Source: Streptomyces sp. Tue 6430
GTDB taxonomy: Bacteria; Actinomycetota; Actinomycetes; Streptomycetales; Streptomycetaceae
Direction: 5' to 3'
NCBI GenBank assembly: GCA_021568835.1
Contig: JAKGSH010000010.1
Coordinates: 2,046,001-2,110,000 of the forward strand
Length of the DNA stretch: 64,000 nt
Positions 35,643 through 43,831 of the stretch are shown piece after piece. The notes under the pieces were generated by a model. It was not told where the DNA came from. It saw nothing but the letters and a program-made list of their open reading frames with translations, and did not search any database. A program made the translations under genes and the position numbers. Every line of letters starts with the position of its first letter. Within the stretch, counting starts at the first letter, position 1.

Positions 35643-36182
35643 ATGCGCAGAGGACTCGTACACGTACTGGCCTGGACGCTCGCCACGGGCGCGGCGGTCA
35701 CGCTGTCGTGGTGGGGTGTCCACACGGTCCTGGCGGGCACGGCGTACGACCCGCCGCGCGCCCTGCCGCTGACGGCGGGCGACGTGCCCGCCGAGGCTCC
35801 GAAGCCGCCGACGGCCTCGGCCACCGACCGCCCCGCGCCGACGGCGTCCCCGCCGCCCCCTCCGTCCACGAAGCCGGCCGCCACGCCCTCCCCGTCCCGG
35901 ACCCCCGGGAGTCCGGCGGCCCCGTCCCGCTCCCGGCCGGCGGCCTCTCCCAGCCCGTCCGGCCAGGTCAAGAGCTACGACACCGACGGCGGACTGGTGG
36001 TCTTCGACCTGGGGAGGACCTCGGCCTCGCTCGTCTCGGCCACGCCGGGCGCGGGCTGGTCGATGCAGGTGTGGAAGACGGAGTCCTGGATCCGGGTGGA
36101 GTTCGCCGCGGGCGCGGACCGCGTGTCGGTCTTCTGCACCTGGCACGACGGGCCGCCGCGCGTGGAGATCGGCACCTACTGA
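35643..36182 (+). CDS. Secreted or membrane-anchored protein with Pro/Ser-rich linker
   Basis: 179 residues from ATG 35643. One N-terminal hydrophobic segment (GLVHVLAWTLATGAAVTLSWWGVHTVL) acts as signal anchor. A roughly 75-residue Pro/Ala/Ser/Thr linker follows, then a compact C-terminal domain (VKSYDTDGGLVVFDLGRTSASLVSATPGAGWSMQVW, WIRVEFAAGADRVSVFCTWHDGPPRVEI). It is divergent from the two-component system and convergent with the gene ending at 36208. The layout suggests an extracellular domain held off the membrane. Family not identified. Confidence 0.8.
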   Translation: MRRGLVHVLAWTLATGAAVTLSWWGVHTVLAGTAYDPPRALPLTAGDVPAEAPKPPTASATDRPAPTASPPPPPSTKPAATPSPSRTPGSPAAPSRSRPAASPSPSGQVKSYDTDGGLVVFDLGRTSASLVSATPGAGWSMQVWKTESWIRVEFAAGADRVSVFCTWHDGPPRVEIGTY

Positions 36183-36207
36183 GCGGGCTGCCGGGCGGGC
36201 GGGGCGC

Positions 36208-37076
36208 TCAGCGGAAGACGGACGGGGCGGGGCCGGTGACGCCACCGCCGAGGCGTCGACGACCGGTACGGCGCCGCCGGTGAAGTCGGTGAGGCCCCTG
36301 CCGTGCTCGACGCGGCCGGGGTGCGGGTCGGAAGCAGCCCTGCGGGTCAGTTCGGCGGTCGGCAGCGGCAGGTCGGAGGCGACGAGGACGGCGTTGCCGA
36401 ACCGCTTGCCGCGCAGCACGGCGGGGTCGGCGACCAGGGCGAGTTCCGGGAAGCGGGCGGCGGCGGTGGCGATCTGGGCGCGCAGGTACGCGAGCGGGGG
36501 GCCGTCGGCCAGGTTGGCGGCGTAGAGACCACCGGGCCTCAGGGCCCTGCGGACCTCGTCGAGGAACTCGGTCGAGGTCAGGTGCGCGGGGGTGCGGGCG
36601 CCGCTGAACACGTCGGCGATGACGAGGTCGGCCCATCCGTCCGGCACCTTGCCGAGCCCCTCGCGGGCGTCGACGGACCGCACCCGGATCCGGGCGCCGG
36701 GATCCAGCGGCAGCTCCCGGCGCACCAGTCGGACGAGGGCCGCGTCCCGTTCGACGACCTGCTGGGTGGAGCGGGGGCGGGTGGCGGCGACGTACCGGGC
36801 GAGGGTGAAGGCGCCGCCGCCGAGGTGGAGGACGTGCAGTGGTCTGCCGGGCGGGGCGGCGAGGTCGATGACGTGGCCGAGCCGCCGCTGGTACTCGAAG
36901 GAGAGGTACCCGGGGTCGTCGAGGTCCACGTGCGACTGGGGCGCCCCGTCGATGAGCAGCGTCCAGGCCCGCGCCCGGTCGCGGTCCGGGCGGAGCCGGG
37001 CGAGCCCGCCGTCGACGGCCTCGGTGACGGTCGCGTCGCTGTCGCGTTCGCGCCGGGAGTTCCTGGACCTTGCCAT
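36208..37076 (-). CDS. Spermidine-synthase-fold (SAM-dependent) protein, frameshifted at the C-terminus as read
   Basis: About 289 residues from ATG 37076 (MARSRNSRRERDSDATV). Rossmann methyltransferase/spermidine-synthase-like core: GYLSFEYQRRLGHVIDLA, SAM-binding-type LHVLHLGGGAFTLARYV, VVERDAALVRLVRR, DLVIADVFSGARTPAHLTS, LRPGGLYAANLADG. In frame the C-terminus would run on into antisense sequence; one extra base in the G runs at 36224-36232 restores a short end PSVFR and a stop at 36208. Such proteins are common in actinobacteria and often lack the polyamine-binding residues, so true spermidine synthase activity is doubtful. Confidence 0.82.
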
Positions 37077-37189
37077 GCGGGCATTTTCGCAGGGCCCGGG
37101 CGCGCCGCGTTCCCCCGGCCGTCCACCGCCTGGCGGGAGGCGGGGCCGGCCGCCTCGGGAGCACGGGGCCGGCCGCCTCCGGGGGCCGG

Positions 37190-37612
37190 CTACCGGCAGC
37201 TGTCCGCCGCCTCGATGAGCCGCGCCGCCTCGCCCAACGCCTTCTGGAGCTCGGCCGGGTCGGTCGCGAGATCGGCCTCGTCGGGCGGGAGCAGCCAGTC
37301 CGAGCCCTCGACGGGGGACTCGGGGGCGAGTCTCAGTCCCCGTCCGCCGGTCTCCGTACAGGTGCTGCCCGGGACGTCCCAGGCGGCGGCGGTGCCCGGC
37401 GGCACCAGGAAGGCGAGGGTGCCGTGTCCGTCGTAGTGGAGCACGGGCCCCATCGCGTCGCCGGCTCCCCGGCGCAGGATGTCGGCGGCCTCCAGCCCTT
37501 GCCGGGTCGGCACCGTCACGAGATCGCATGCCGTCCCCGACGACACGAGAGGATCGTTCCTCCGGCTGGTCTCCACTCCCGGCCTCCCTCGGCGGTCGCT
37601 GTGCACGTCCAT
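37190..37612 (-). CDS. Hypothetical protein (Prim-Pol-like fragment domain)
   Basis: 140 residues from ATG 37612 (MDVHSDRRGRPGVET). A central motif, GPVLHYDGHGTLAFLVPPGTAAAWDVPG, then TETGGRGLRLAPES and WLLPP resemble the N-terminal part of actinobacterial primase/polymerase-like proteins such as the one at 46004, but the protein is short and no complete catalytic site is visible. It is divergent from the TPR regulator at 37843. Function unknown. Confidence 0.7.
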   Translation of the reverse strand: MDVHSDRRGRPGVETSRRNDPLVSSGTACDLVTVPTRQGLEAADILRRGAGDAMGPVLHYDGHGTLAFLVPPGTAAAWDVPGSTCTETGGRGLRLAPESPVEGSDWLLPPDEADLATDPAELQKALGEAARLIEAADSCR

Positions 37613-37842
37613 CGGGTCCAACGCGACGGACCGTCAACGGCTACGCGGAAATGCGCCGCAAAGGATGGCAGTTCATGGCAGATCGCGGAGGAGATATCCG
37701 GTTTTGTAGCCAAACGCCGTGTGGCGGGCCGATCACAGAAGGTACGTTCATGCCCGCCGGAAACAGGGTGCTCACACCGACGGATCGGTCGACTCGCACT
37801 GCTTCCGGCATGGTTCGACGGTTCGCACGAGAGGACCCGGCC

Positions 37843-39258
37843 ATGGCGTCGTCACCGGTGACCCCACCTCGGCCCGACCGGCCGGCACGGCCCAACCCCA
37901 CCTTCCGGCGGCTGCGCGGACAGCGCTCGCCGGCCGAGTTCGCCGCGTTGGTGCGGCGGGCCGCGCGCGAGATCGGGGAGCGGGTGAGCTGCGACGCGCG
38001 CTATGTCGGCCGCGTCGAGGCGGGCGAGATCCGCTGCCCCAACTACGCGTACGAGCGGGTGTTCCTGCACATGTTTCCCGGCCGCACGCTCACCGATCTG
38101 GGGTTCGCGCCCCGTTCGTCCGTCCGCGGGCGGGGGGCGCACCCCCTCGACGACGCGTCGGGCGCCGGTGAGACGCGCGGGGCGCACGAGCCGTATGACA
38201 CGCAGGACCCGTACGACACGCACCACAACGACGAGGAGAGCGACGTGCTGCGTCGCGCATTCATGACCGGCGGGGGCGCCACGGTGGCCGCCGTCTCGAT
38301 CGGCCCCCTGGGGCTCGCCCTGGACGCGTCGGCGGCCGAACGCCCCGGGCGGCGCCCCGGGTCGGTCGAGGCGACCGCCCTGGAGGAAGCGGTCCGCAGG
38401 ATCCGGCTGCTGGACGACCGGCACGGCGCCGACGGGCTCTACCGGCGCGCGGCGACACCGCTGCGCACCGCCTACGCGCTGCTGGACGCCGGAGCGGTAC
38501 GGCAGGCGACCGCCGACCGGCTCCACTCGGGCGCGGGCGAACTGGCCATCTCCGTGGGCTGGCTGGCGCACGACTCGGGCCGGTTCGACGACGCCCGCTC
38601 GCACTACGCGGAGGCCCTCGCGACCGCCCGGACGACCGGTGACGACGCCCTGGAGGCGCACGCCTTCTGCAACACGGCGTTCCTCGCGCGCGACGCGGGC
38701 CGCCCGCGCGAGGCGGTCCGGGCGGCGCAGGCCGCACAGCGCGTCGCCCGCCCGCTGGGCTCCGCCCGGCTGATGTCGCTGCTCGCGCTGCGCGAGGCGG
38801 GCGGCTGGGCCGGGCTCACCGACCGCACCGGCTGCGAGCAGGCACTCGCGCGCGCGCACGCCCTGTACGCGCGCGGCCCCTCGGACGCCGATCCCGAGTG
38901 GATGAGCTTCTACGGCGAGGCCGAACTGGAGGGTCTGGAGGCGCAGTGCTGGTCCACGCTCGGGGCGTGGCCGCGGGCGGCCCGGCACGCGCGGCGGGCG
39001 GCACGGCTCCAGGACCCCCACTTCACGCGGAACATCGCGCTGTACACCGCCGAGCTGGCGGACGACCTCGCGCGCGGGGGGCGGCCCGACGAGGCGGCCG
39101 CGGCCGGGGTGCGGGTGCTGGACCTGCTGGACGAGGTGCAGTCGTCACGGATCCGGACGATGCTCGCGGGGACGGCGCGGGTGCTGCTGCCCCACCGGCG
39201 GGCCTCGGGCGTGTCGGAGTTCCTGGAGCGGCACGCCGCGGCCCCGCGCAGGGCGTGA
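37843..39258 (+). CDS. TPR-containing regulatory protein with N-terminal HTH-like region (NsdA-like)
   Basis: 471 residues from ATG 37843 with GAGAGGA. An N-terminal region (FRRLRGQRSPAEFAALVRRAAREIG, CDARYVGRVEAGEIRCPNYAYERVFLHMF) resembles the XRE-like HTH of a Streptomyces regulator family. A charged linker (HDPYDTQ-type repeats) and a hydrophobic patch (GGGATVAAVSIGPLGLAL) lead into a long Ala/Arg-rich TPR array (ELAISVGWLAHDSGRFDDARSHYAEALATAR, AFCNTAFLARDAGRPREAVRAAQAAQ). Members such as NsdA are negative regulators of sporulation and antibiotic production (established). The specific role here is inferred. Confidence 0.82.
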   Translation: MASSPVTPPRPDRPARPNPTFRRLRGQRSPAEFAALVRRAAREIGERVSCDARYVGRVEAGEIRCPNYAYERVFLHMFPGRTLTDLGFAPRSSVRGRGAHPLDDASGAGETRGAHEPYDTQDPYDTHHNDEESDVLRRAFMTGGGATVAAVSIGPLGLALDASAAERPGRRPGSVEATALEEAVRRIRLLDDRHGADGLYRRAATPLRTAYALLDAGAVRQATADRLHSGAGELAISVGWLAHDSGRFDDARSHYAEALATARTTGDDALEAHAFCNTAFLARDAGRPREAVRAAQAAQRVARPLGSARLMSLLALREAGGWAGLTDRTGCEQALARAHALYARGPSDADPEWMSFYGEAELEGLEAQCWSTLGAWPRAARHARRAARLQDPHFTRNIALYTAELADDLARGGRPDEAAAAGVRVLDLLDEVQSSRIRTMLAGTARVLLPHRRASGVSEFLERHAAAPRRA

Positions 39259-39349
39259 CCGCCACGGACCCCCGTGCCGCCGCCCGCGGACGACCCGGCC
39301 ATGCCCCCGGGCAGTCCGGGCAGTCCGGCCAGGCCCGCGGACGGCCCGG

Positions 39350-39946
39350 CTAGCCCGCCAGGTGTCCCAGGTCGTTCCAGCTCTCGACGGCCGGTTCGCC
39401 GTAGGCCCAGCCGAGTATGGACAGCGACGTCGGGTGGAGGCGTATGCGGGCCGCGAAGTCCAGCGGGAGGCCCAGCCACCGGGCGCCGATCGAACGCAGG
39501 ATGTGCCCGTGGGCGAAGACCAGCACGTCCCGGTCGGCGGACCGCGCCCACGCGACGACCTCGTCCGCGCGCGCGGTGACCTCCGCCAGGGTCTCGCCCC
39601 CCGGCACGCCGTCGCGCCAGATGAGCCAGCCCGGCCGGGCCGCCTGGATCTCGGCGGGGGTCATGCCCTCGTAGGCGCCGTAGTCGAACTCCATGAGCGT
39701 GTCCCACTCCGTGGCCCGCTCGCCGAAGCCGGCGAGTTCGCACGTCTCCCGCGCGCGCACCAGCGGGCTGGTGCGGACCTCGACGCCGGCGAGACCGTCG
39801 AACGGCGCCCGGTGCAGCCGCTCGCCGAGCAGTTCGGCGCCGCGCCGGCCCTCCTCCAGCAGGGGCACGTCGGTCCTGCCGGTGTGCTTGCCGGACAGCG
39901 ACCACCCGGTCTGTCCGTGCCGGGCCAGCAGGATGCGCGGTGCCAT
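39350..39946 (-). CDS. Histidine phosphatase family protein (phosphoglycerate-mutase-like)
   Basis: 198 residues from ATG 39946. The catalytic His is in ILLARHGQT (RHG motif, residue 10), with Arg in RTSPLVRARETCELAG, Glu in MEFDYGAYEGMTPAEI and the second His in VLVFAHGHILRSIGARWLG. This set fits a broad-specificity acid phosphatase/phosphoglycerate-mutase-like enzyme of the GpmB/CobC group rather than a glycolytic mutase, which is longer. Substrate unknown. It is divergent from the PAP2 gene. Confidence 0.92.
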   Translation of the reverse strand: MAPRILLARHGQTGWSLSGKHTGRTDVPLLEEGRRGAELLGERLHRAPFDGLAGVEVRTSPLVRARETCELAGFGERATEWDTLMEFDYGAYEGMTPAEIQAARPGWLIWRDGVPGGETLAEVTARADEVVAWARSADRDVLVFAHGHILRSIGARWLGLPLDFAARIRLHPTSLSILGWAYGEPAVESWNDLGHLAG

Positions 39947-40135
39947 GGAGAACCCTTCCGGGGAGATCAGGGGCGGAACCCTTCCATCATCGCGCACCCT
40001 GAACAGGGGCAACCCGGTGGGCGATCCCAGCGTCTTTGAGGGCCGGGGGCGTCCCTGCGGGGGCGCATCCCCAGGCCGTAAAGTGGCACCTCCGTGCCAC
40101 GGACACCGCAGCGACACGAAGGGGGAGGCGATCGG

Positions 40136-41089
40136 ATGCCGCAGACCGAGACACCAGGCATCGAGGCGGCCCCGCCGGCCAGGCTGCGGTGGTGGACGGA
40201 ACTGCCCCTGATCGTGCTGGTGTACGCCTGCTACTCCGCGGGCCGGCTGCTCGCGCGCGGCGACGTCAACAGCGCGGTCGACCACGGGCTGGCGATCCTG
40301 CGGATCGAGAAGGTGCTGCGCATCAACGCCGAGCACCCGCTGAACCGGCTGTTCCGGACCGAGGCGTGGATCGGGGTGCCGGCCGACTTCTGGTACGCGT
40401 CGCTGCACTACGTGGTCACCCCGGTGGTCCTGGTGTGGCTGTTCCGCTCCCGCACCCTGCACTACCGGGCGGCCCGCACCTGGCTGATGACGTCGACGTT
40501 CATCGGCCTGATCGGCTTCACCCTGCTGCCCACCTGCCCGCCGCGCCTGCTCTCCGCGGACCACGGCTTCGTGGACACGATGGCCCAGTACAGCTCGTAC
40601 GGCTGGTGGGGCGGCGAGGCGAGCGCCCCGCGCGGCCTGGGCGGCATGACCAACCAGTACGCGGCCATGCCGAGCCTGCACGTCGGCTGGGCGCTGTGGT
40701 GCGGGGTGATGCTGTGGCGGCACGGCGGCACCCGCGCGGCGAAGACCGCGGGCGTGGTCTACCCGCTGGTGACGACGATCGTGGTCATGGGCACCGCGAA
40801 CCACTACTTCCTCGACGCGGCCGCGGGCGCGGCCGTGATGGGCGCGGGACTGCTGCTGGCGCCGCTGGTGACGCGCCGGGCGGAGCGGGTCGCGGGCTGG
40901 GCGGCGGCCCGGTTCCCGTCCGTCCCGGTGGCAACTCGGGGCGCGGAGGCCCCGATTGTCAGTGGCGGATGCCAGACTTCCCCGGGTGAGCGAATTCCAC
41001 GGCAGCGCGAGTCACGGTTCGGGCCCGGAGCCGAGCCGGGTGCCACCCCCTCGGAGGCGGGGGACGGCGCTCCGGCAGCGGCTCGCTGA
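40136..41089 (+). CDS. PAP2-superfamily (Aur1-type) membrane phosphatase/transferase
   Basis: 317 residues as read from ATG 40136 with GGGGGAGG. Six hydrophobic helices (LPLIVLVYACYSAGRLL, YVVTPVVLVWLFR, WLMTSTFIGLIGFTLLP, and so on). PAP2_3 signatures: MTNQYAAMPSLHVGWALWCGV and ANHYFLDAAAGAAV, with the catalytic His pair and Asp, as in inositol-phosphoceramide synthase relatives. The as-read stop at 41089 overlaps the next gene by 104 bp. Adding one C to the run at 40948-40951 moves the stop to 40989, giving a neat 4-bp GTGA overlap and an end of DFPG. It probably acts on a lipid phosphate at the membrane. Confidence 0.88.
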   Translation: MPQTETPGIEAAPPARLRWWTELPLIVLVYACYSAGRLLARGDVNSAVDHGLAILRIEKVLRINAEHPLNRLFRTEAWIGVPADFWYASLHYVVTPVVLVWLFRSRTLHYRAARTWLMTSTFIGLIGFTLLPTCPPRLLSADHGFVDTMAQYSSYGWWGGEASAPRGLGGMTNQYAAMPSLHVGWALWCGVMLWRHGGTRAAKTAGVVYPLVTTIVVMGTANHYFLDAAAGAAVMGAGLLLAPLVTRRAERVAGWAAARFPSVPVATRGAEAPIVSGGCQTSPGERIPRQRESRFGPGAEPGATPSEAGDGAPAAAR

Positions 41090-42161
41090 CCTGCGCGGAC
41101 CCGACGTACCCGCCAAGGCGCTGGACGCCCGCGCCCTGGCGGCGCTCGCCGCCAACCCGGGATGCAGCCGCCGTGCGATCCTCGACGGCGCCGGGGTGAA
41201 CAAGGCGGCGCTGGCCGACGCGCTCGGCTCGCCCTCGGCGTTCGGCCAGTCCCAGTTCGCCCTCACGCGCGGCAACGCCTTCGAGGCGAAGGTGAAGGCC
41301 GACGGCGGCGCCGACCTGCTGCGCCTGGTGCACGAGAAGCTGGACCCGCGCGCGGAGCCGCCCACCGGGGCGAGCGTCCCCGACCTGTCGGCGATCGGCC
41401 CCGAGGGGCGTACGGCGCGGACGGCGCTGGCGCTGCGCGAGGCCGTCGCGGCGTCCGGCACCTGGACTCTCCTCGACCACCCGATGCTCGCGCTCGACGT
41501 GGCGGGCTCCCCGGCGTTCCTGGAGCCGGACGCGGTCGTGGTGCACCCCGACGGCAGCTGGACGGTCGTGGAGATCAAGTCGTTCCCCCTGCTGGACGGC
41601 TCCGCGGACCCCGCGAAGGTCGGCGCGGCCGCCCGGCAGGCCGCGGTGTACGTACTGGCGCTTGAGGCGGTCGCCGCCCGCCTCGATCCCGCGCCGCGGG
41701 TGCGCCACCGCGTCCTGCTGGTCTGCCCCAAGGACTTCTCCAACCTGCCCGCCGCGTCCGCCGTCGACATCCGCAAGCAGCGCGCGGTCACCCACCGCCA
41801 GCTGGCCCGGCTGACCCGCATCGAGGAGATCGCCGACACGCTCCCCGAGGGCACCTGCTTCTCGCCGGAGCTGCCGCCCGAGCAGCTCACGGCGGCCGTC
41901 GAGGCCGTCCCGGCGGCGTACGCGCCCGAGTGCCTGGCCGCCTGCGAGCTGGCCTTCCACTGCCGGGGCCGCTCCCGCGCGGCCGGCGCGGTCACCACCC
42001 TCGGCCGCCCCGTCCGCGCCGAGCTGGGCGGCCTGACGACGGTCGAGGACGTGCTGGCCGCCGCGCGCGGGGAGGCCGGCGATCCGGACGACCCGGCCGT
42101 GGCGGCCCTGCGCCGGGCCGCCCTGCTGCGCGACGAGGCCCTGGGGGCGACGTGTCGCTGA
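40986..42161 (+). CDS. Fe-S cluster PD-(D/E)XK nuclease, Dna2/Cas4-like
   Basis: 391 residues from GTG 40986. RecB-type nuclease features in order: Cys60 in GCSRRAIL (compare the CxRxxxL lead of Dna2/Cas4), Gly96-Glu100 in RGNAFEAK, Asp182 in LEPDAVVV, the EIK triad at 196-198 in WTVVEIKSF, and Gln218/Tyr222 in ARQAAVYV. The C-terminal Cys316, Cys320 and Cys326 (ECLAACELAFHC), with Cys60, make the four-cysteine iron staple seen in Dna2, AddB and Cas4. It probably cuts single-stranded or flapped DNA. It is coupled to the unknown protein and the helicase downstream. The motif reading is mine; an HHpred search would test it. Confidence 0.85.
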   Translation: MSEFHGSASHGSGPEPSRVPPPRRRGTALRQRLADLRGPDVPAKALDARALAALAANPGCSRRAILDGAGVNKAALADALGSPSAFGQSQFALTRGNAFEAKVKADGGADLLRLVHEKLDPRAEPPTGASVPDLSAIGPEGRTARTALALREAVAASGTWTLLDHPMLALDVAGSPAFLEPDAVVVHPDGSWTVVEIKSFPLLDGSADPAKVGAAARQAAVYVLALEAVAARLDPAPRVRHRVLLVCPKDFSNLPAASAVDIRKQRAVTHRQLARLTRIEEIADTLPEGTCFSPELPPEQLTAAVEAVPAAYAPECLAACELAFHCRGRSRAAGAVTTLGRPVRAELGGLTTVEDVLAAARGEAGDPDDPAVAALRRAALLRDEALGATCR

Positions 42162-43831
42162 TCGCCACCCTGGCCCGCCTGGAGGCCGTCGCCACCGGCC
42201 GGGCCCGCCCCGCCGCCACCGTCCGCCACCGGCACCTGTCCGGGCGGCCCCTGGTGTTCGTGCCGCTGACCACCGCCGGTGAGGCGGGCGCCCCGCTCGG
42301 CGCCCTCGTCGGCACCGACCGGGACACGCCCCGACTGCTGGTCGTACCGCAGCCGCGCGACCGCGACCTGCGGTTCGCGTTCCTCGCCGAGCTGGCCGAC
42401 ATCGTCCTGCCGTACATCGACTCCCACGCCGACGCCGTCGAGGCCGCCGAGCGCAGCGAGACCGATCCCGGGACCGGCAAGCGCGTCAAGGTCGAGGTCG
42501 AGCTGTGCTCCGACGCGCCCCAGCTGATCGTCCCGAGCCGCGCGGGCGTCGAGTACGTCCGCCTCCTGGGCCGCTCCACCCGCTTCCGGCGCACGGCGGA
42601 GCAGGACCCGGAGACGCCGTATCCGGCACCGCCGCGCGTGCCGCTGCTCGGGCGGTGGCTGACGCACTTCGGGGAGCGGTCCCGGGTGCCCGGCTCCTCG
42701 CTGCTGCTGGCGCTCACGGAGGTGCTGGGGAGGCACTGGGCGACCGGGCAGTCCAGCCTGGAGGACCAGCACCTGGGGGCGCTGCTCGCCTGGATCGCCC
42801 CTCCCGGGGGCGAGAGCGGCGCCGAGGCCGCGCTGCGGGCCGAGCTGGCCCGTGACGCCGAGGGCCAGCCGCTGTGCCCGCCGGCCGGTCCGGCGACCGA
42901 CCCGGCGTTCGACAACAAGCTGCTCGCCCCCGCCATCGAGCGCTACGACCGCGCGCGGACCGCCCTGGCCGCCGCCGAGGACGGCCTCCAGGCCGACGAC
43001 CGGCTGGGCGAGCTGACCGCCGCCGAGCGGGCGGTCCGGGACCTCGTGCTGAGCCGGACCCTGCCCACCTGGGAGAAGGTGTGGCAGGGCATCGACCTGC
43101 TGCGGGAGCTGCCCGAGGGGGCGCACGTCGAGGAGCGGTGGACCCGCGACCGCTGGTCGTTCACCGGCCACCGCGACCGGGTCGTGGCGGGCGAGCCGCC
43201 GCAGCCGCGCCGCGACGACGCGGTCACCGCCGCCAACAAGCTGGCCACGCGCGAGCGGGAACAGGCCCGGCTGGAGGCGCAGGAGGCCCTCGACGACCCG
43301 CTGGTGATGGCGGGCCGGCGGCTGGCCGGGGAGGCGTTCGCGGGCGAGGTCGTCGACGTGGTGATGGCGTACGGCGAGGGCAGGCGGCCCACCCCGCGCC
43401 CGCTGGTCACCGTCCGCACCGACGACCGGCCGCATCTCGGGGAGCGGGTCAAGGTGTACCGGTCACTGGGCGGGAAGCCGCAGGCGGCGGAGTTCGTACG
43501 GCGGGCCGCCGCGGACGGCGCGACAGGTGCGGCCGGCCCTGGCGGTGCGGGCAGTCCGGACGGCCCCGCCGGTGCGGACGGTCCGGACGGTCCGGAGGAC
43601 GAGGGGCTGCTGGTGCTGCGGATCGTCGACAAGATGGGCCGCGGCAAGGAGCCGGAGGAAGGGTCCGTGCCCGAGAAGGGCGACCGGGTGTGCTTCACCC
43701 TGTTCGAGCACGAGCAGCGCGGCGGCGCCAAGCTGCCCGACCCGGAGGACACGCCGTGGACGCACGGCGGGCCGCCCGGGGAACCGGTGCCCGAAGCCGC
43801 CGACTCCGTCACCGAGGAGGACGTCCTGTGA
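42152..43831 (+). CDS. Unknown large protein between nuclease and helicase
   Basis: 559 residues from GTG 42152, which overlaps the nuclease end by 10 bp. It begins MSLIATLARLEAVATGRARP, has a segment with VEVELCSDAPQLIVPSRAGVEYV, then YPAPPRVPLLGRWLTHF, a helical middle (ERYDRARTALAAAEDGLQ, AERAVRDLVLSRTLPTWEKVWQGIDLL), and a C-terminus with MAGRRLAGEAFAGEVVDVVMAYGEG and a beta segment (RVCFTLFEHEQRGG). I recognise no known domain. The position and overlaps on both sides indicate it works with the nuclease and helicase, for example as a scaffold or DNA-binding part. Confidence 0.8.
   Translation: MSLIATLARLEAVATGRARPAATVRHRHLSGRPLVFVPLTTAGEAGAPLGALVGTDRDTPRLLVVPQPRDRDLRFAFLAELADIVLPYIDSHADAVEAAERSETDPGTGKRVKVEVELCSDAPQLIVPSRAGVEYVRLLGRSTRFRRTAEQDPETPYPAPPRVPLLGRWLTHFGERSRVPGSSLLLALTEVLGRHWATGQSSLEDQHLGALLAWIAPPGGESGAEAALRAELARDAEGQPLCPPAGPATDPAFDNKLLAPAIERYDRARTALAAAEDGLQADDRLGELTAAERAVRDLVLSRTLPTWEKVWQGIDLLRELPEGAHVEERWTRDRWSFTGHRDRVVAGEPPQPRRDDAVTAANKLATREREQARLEAQEALDDPLVMAGRRLAGEAFAGEVVDVVMAYGEGRRPTPRPLVTVRTDDRPHLGERVKVYRSLGGKPQAAEFVRRAAADGATGAAGPGGAGSPDGPAGADGPDGPEDEGLLVLRIVDKMGRGKEPEEGSVPEKGDRVCFTLFEHEQRGGAKLPDPEDTPWTHGGPPGEPVPEAADSVTEEDVL

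Noticed and set aside
35466..37637. 723-codon minus-strand ORF
   Set aside because: It fuses the real spermidine-synthase-like gene with antisense sequence of the plus-strand secreted protein; explained by a one-base loss near 36228.
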